Positions 59,701 through 64,000 of a stretch of DNA of 64,000 bases are shown here, piece after piece. Under the pieces are notes generated by a model. It was not told the origin of the DNA and made no database searches. It saw only the letters and a list, made by a program, of their open reading frames with translations. The stretch's first letter is position 1; each line of letters starts with the position of its first letter. This DNA is from Reticulitermes lucifugus. Its lineage: Eukaryota; Arthropoda; Insecta; Blattodea; Rhinotermitidae. The stretch is from assembly GCA_026260175.1 (NCBI GenBank), contig JAKCWW010000631.1, positions 1 to 64,000 of the forward strand. The letters are read 5' to 3'. A program made the position numbers and the translations under genes.

Positions 59701-62700
59701 CCACCTCAGTAACATTTTCTTGCGCCGCAATTTCTTTCGTAAGGTCTACAGTAATATCCTTGGTTGGTTCTTCCTGAAAAATGGTCCGTACTACTCCTAA
59801 CATTCGTAAATCATTACTAGCCTTTACGTGAGATTCAAGCAGGCCGGATTCAACACACACTGCCGTATCTCCTAAAACAGAACATACCTGATCTTCCTCT
59901 TCAGCGATATCAGCCACCACAGGCGTACAGTCGTTCCGAACTTCTTGATCTGCCATATATTCGAAAACAGTTTCTTTAATTCGGGGTTGCATTATTTCTG
60001 CTCCAGAAAATCCCTCTTCAGCGTCTATATCTAATTCCTTCTCAACTATATCACCGAAAGGCTCTCCTGTTATAAGCGGTTCTCTAGCATATTCTTGTGT
60101 ACCACTTTGTATTTCAGGCATCACAGTCTCAGTCAAGGATTTGGTATCGTCCACGGTAAACCCAGACGATTCTACAGATGTTCGTTGACTACATTCGTCA
60201 ATCAGTACCTCCTTATGCAATTCGTCTGTCTTAATTACACATGAGGAACCCACATACTCAACCTTCTCTGTCTCAGCTATCACTTCGGACTCAATGTGAT
60301 GGGTTATTTCTTCTCCGGCAACGGCGTCCGTGAACACAACATTCCTGACATCTTCAGCTCTTTCCGATTCGTTCACGTGACACAGCTGCTCCTTCAGTAA
60401 ACACGCGCGACTTTCATCAGCCTCAACGTTTCTAAATGTAGTTTTAATTAACCTTTGTTCTTGTGTACCTTGTTCCATAACTTCTTCTGAAACCCTCACA
60501 ACGTCTTCAACTACCGCGCAATGTGCTTCACTTTCACTATCAAAAGCATGAAATTCCTTTCCCTCTTTTTCTCTAAAAACTGATATTTCAGGGACACCTA
60601 TTTGTCCTACAGATTGCTCAAAAAACTCCACCCCTTTCCCCAATTTGACTGGATGCTTCAGTGCGTGATGTTCTGCAAAATAATTTTCGGTATCTAATTC
60701 ACCTCTCATGTCGTTTTGGAATAACGTGTCTTTTTGCACTGACGTTACAGCAGTTAAAATGCGATTAGCCAAATCTTTATCAGGTGATGCGACCCCCTCG
60801 ACATGCAATTTTCGAACACCCAACCCATCAGATGCATCAGTTTCCACTTCAAAATCATTATTCACAAAATCAGTGATTTCTGTCTTCAAAACATGTTCTT
60901 TGTCCAAACCAACCTTCTCGCCTTTATATATTGTTATTTCGGAGTCGTGATCATATGCTTTGATACTTATGTCACCTACGGATTCTTCTTCAACGCTCAT
61001 TTGAATAGCCTCCTTCGCCTTAACAGAAACGTCTTGCACTATTGATTCTGGAAGCGAAAAGACGTCTTCAGGCTTCGTCACAAATACCGGTTCGTGCTCC
61101 AATTCGTGCTCTATTTCCTGTACATCCCTTTCATGTTTGATGGATCCACCGATAACTCCAGTAATCTTTGCACAAATATCAACATTGACGATCTCAACGG
61201 AAACATCCAGCTGTTCGTCAGTAACAGAATTTTTCGAACCCAACTCAACGCTTTCCTCCGCCGCAGGTGATACAGCGTGAGCTGTTTTTCCAGTTTCGGT
61301 TATACGGCAATCGATTACATGCATTTTCGGAAATTGCTCTTCGACCTGCAATTGAACGTGAAGGCCAGAGTCTTTCTCTGAAAGTACAGTTATAGTTGCC
61401 TTTTCTGCATCTGCTCCAATATCACATTCCCTTTCTTTTACTGTCTTTTCATAGATGTCTTCGTTGACACACTTCCTGGCTGCCGTTGCAACAGACTCCT
61501 CTCCTACTTTAGTCTCTCCCACATCGCTCAACTCTTCGATCGTTTCGGTTACAGGTCGCGTCTTCGTAATTGCATCTTCCTTTTGAGATCCTACTTCATA
61601 GGTTATTTCGTCCTTTGGAACAATGCCAGTGGATACAAGCTTACCTTCAATGGAATCTCGATCTGCTGCATCTGATTGAATATTACGCTCATCAAGTAGA
61701 GGCGGGTGCCCTTCATACACTTCGATTACTCCGGTAGTATTTTTAATTAACTTATTTTTTTCTATGTCTCCTTCCCTTACCACTCTCTCAACTGTTATAA
61801 GAAGCTTCTCTTCCTTAAAGTTCTCGTATTCTACAATTACTTCACCAGTCACATGCGCTTCCTCTCCCACACCAATTGAACAATCCTTTACCGAAAAGTC
61901 CTCTGTTGCCTTTATACTAGGCTCTTGTTCTTCCACGACAGAGTGTTTGTCAACATAATATTCTGGAACTGAAACTAATTCTTCTTCATCCTTCATACAC
62001 AGAGATTCACTTTCAGTTCTCTCAACTGCTTCAATTTGCATTGCTTCGCATAATTCAACATCTGCAACGGCAAGGCCTTTGTCAAATAAACCTTCCGTAT
62101 GTACTGTAACAAAGACATTTTTAAATTCCGGTTCCCCTTGAAATGGCAAATTTTCACAAGGTTTAAATTTATGTTCTACAACGTCATTTCTAGATTCTTT
62201 CAAAGCCGATTTGATTACATCGCCCATAAACACTTCCCCCTCAGACGCCCCCATTCCAAATTCGTGTTCTTGTAATAAGCCAAGTGTTGCTACTTGAGAC
62301 ACCAATTCTGTGGCAGCAATTTCTCCTGTTGCTTCTACTTCCGTGTCTGATTCCATGGTGAAATGACACACCTGAGCTACGTTCGTGAATCGTTTGTCCG
62401 CGTTTTCTGTGACTTCTTGCTCAGGTAAATTCTGGTTCCGATCTTCAATACACTTATCGACAAGCTCAACCATCTCGATTTCCTTCAGCAAACTATCTTC
62501 TGTCCCTAAACTTTTCTTTTCGACTTCCATTAACGAATACGAGTCGAAATCTTTATCTAGCATTTTAAGTTCCTCTTCCTCAACAGAACCGACTCGCGAA
62601 ACCGAACTCTGAACACGCTTATTTTCCTGTCGAAAAACGTCCTCTTCCACGACCACTTCCTTCGCCTGAGCATACATGGAACGATCCTCGTCTACTTGGT

Positions 62701-64000
62701 CTTTGGTAACAAGTCCTATGACTTGTGACTGCGCGACTGTGAGTCCACTGTCAAGTGAAATGTATTTTGATACGTTTTCATCTGTTTCTTTACACGGCAG
62801 TTTTCCGTCCTGCGTAAGATCTGATTCACCACCATCGTCCGCTACGTTAATTACGTCTTCACAACCATCAAGGGCAAGTGTCTCGGATGCTCCTTCACAT
62901 GCTTCGCATTTATCAGTTTCCACATCCTTAATCTCTTTGTTTTCAGGCAATTTTACCATCGGGTACATACTATACACTGTGTCTAACTCCTTAGCTGGCT
63001 CTTCAATATCATTTCTGTCGGACACCGTGGTAACTTTCTTCACCTGAATATCTTCTCCCAAAGTAAGTGATTTCGTAACATCATCCACAGTATCTGCTAC
63101 ACGGAGAGGCAAATCCGCAGAAACGAAGTCAACAACTAACTCCGTACTTTCAATTTCAGTGGTGTCACAAGCTTTACTAATCTCTACGTTCTTCTCCAAT
63201 TTCATCCTTTCTACACAACGTAATTTACAATTTTCAAGCACGATAGGCACGTCAACAATTCCAGAGTCTTCAGCAGCCTTGTCATTAATTTTCGTAATGT
63301 CAGGCTCAATCAGTTTTGCACGGAAGTCATGAGCGTGTTTCAAATTAATTTCACTTGGGAAATCTGCCCCTAACGACAGTTCCGTAGCAGAGTATTCCAC
63401 GCCTGCTGCTAATTCAGGGTCAATTTTCAGAAAATCTGGGGGCAGAATTTCTTCATTTTCAAACCTTTGAGACAGTACAGAAACTTCGTCTGAAACTTCA
63501 GTCACTGTTTCATGACTACGATTTCCATGGGCCTCCATCACATGGGTTGTACGGGTTTGATTTTGCCCACCTTCTCCTTCGATAGTTTCGCTTTCAACTG
63601 TCTCGCACATATCTTCCTTCGCAGTGGTGCCAGTCATCCTATTTTTTCGGCCAATCTTAAATTTTCCGGGTGGTAATCGCATTTCATTTTGCTGTCCTTC
63701 TGAATCTTCTTTTTGGAATAACATTTCAGCCTCTATGTTGCGAATCGTCAGTACGTCTCCTACGCAAGTACTATCGCCTTCTATAATTACATCACCTTCA
63801 TTCATAGCATTATCTACTGCAAGAGACTCTTCATTCGTACATTCATCTCTGCAAACCAACTTAACATTCTTATATTCATCTGCAGTTTCTTCCTTCATTG
63901 TAATCTGCATTGACCGGACTACGGTATGTAACACCTCAACTAATGGAATTTCAGAAGCACATGCATCAGATTCGTGTTCAAAAGTCTTGCTGACCGTGTC
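50746..64000 (-). CDS. Ank2: Giant exon 1 in window (at least 13,255 nt; partial at right edge)
   Basis: The frame is open from the window edge at 64000 to a donor G|GTATGA after 50746, giving at least 4,418 codons with no stop. The exon ends after the first base of a codon (phase 1). No start codon is assigned because it is an internal exon running off the window. The first three fifths are acidic and Glu/Val/Thr-rich with many degenerate short repeats. About 56300-54990 encodes a basic Ser/Pro/Lys/Arg segment with SKLP and SSLP motifs that could bind microtubules or EB proteins. The remainder is acidic again. Near 50836-50910 two CA microsatellites are translated as CVCV runs. If the intron is retained, translation stops about 54 codons later. 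No globular domain was recognised; function is inferred from the ankyrin context. Confidence 0.85.

Larger units (their letters stand above)
8481..64000 (-). other. Ank2: 3' part of a giant ankyrin-type gene (multi-exon locus, 5' end off window)
   Basis: This entry covers the whole minus-strand gene; its exons are listed separately. What I see is a chain of very long acidic open exons with good splice sites, all joining in one frame, and ending in two small exons and a TAA stop. What is known: insect Ank2 and vertebrate ankyrin-B/G carry alternatively spliced giant exons that lengthen the tail and link membrane proteins to microtubules in axons and synapses. The assignment rests on this layout, on the tail resembling ankyrin C-termini (GNVHIKRVVQRRVV inside an acidic block), and on the Ser/Thr/Glu-rich composition. 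The diagnostic ankyrin repeats, ZU5 and death domain are not in the window, so another giant cytoskeletal protein remains possible. Confidence 0.7.

Overview
The window looks like part of an insect nuclear genome. It is AT-rich, has long introns and carries tRNA-derived SINEs and decayed DNA transposons. I cannot fix the species; large introns and the repeat load suggest a big-genome hemimetabolous insect (cockroach/termite-like), which is inference. Almost everything of interest is on the minus strand, so genes read from high to low coordinates.

From 64000 down to 8481 lies the 3' part of one very large gene that I assign, with moderate confidence, to a giant ankyrin (insect Ank2-L/XL type). 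Its N-terminal ankyrin repeats, ZU5/UPA and death domains would lie beyond the right edge. In transcript order the exons are: a giant exon of at least 13,255 nt (50746-64000, open at the edge); a 54-nt microexon (47865-47918); 3,972 nt (38055-42026); 2,232 nt (34397-36628); 588 nt (29990-30577); 9,063 nt (18745-27807); two tentative small exons (18219-18362 and 17542-17610); 73 nt (10214-10286); and a last coding exon with the stop codon (8481-8613). I set the boundaries by reading splice sites and frames by eye. Every internal exon down to the 9-kb one starts and ends in phase 1, so each can be skipped or included without changing frame. The eight confident exons together give exactly 9,790 codons including the stop. 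The encoded protein is acidic, Ser/Thr/Glu-rich and apparently disordered. It has one basic Ser/Pro-rich segment and many short repeated motifs, which fits a long microtubule/cytoskeleton-binding tail.

The left end (1-1836) holds the first two coding exons of a second minus-strand gene. Its spliced product matches the N-terminal half of a Tctex1-type dynein light chain of the TCTEX1D2/DYNLT2B class; the rest lies off the left edge. A CpG-denser stretch near 2.9-3.3 kb may be its promoter.

The introns hold a decayed Tigger/pogo transposase (about 31.8-33.6 kb, plus strand), a SINE with a perfect 14-bp target-site duplication (13161-13432), related SINE fragments, a hammerhead-ribozyme-like motif near 11.9 kb, a foldback element at the left edge and several microsatellites. 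I saw no CRISPR array, operon, intact tRNA/rRNA gene or retroviral element.
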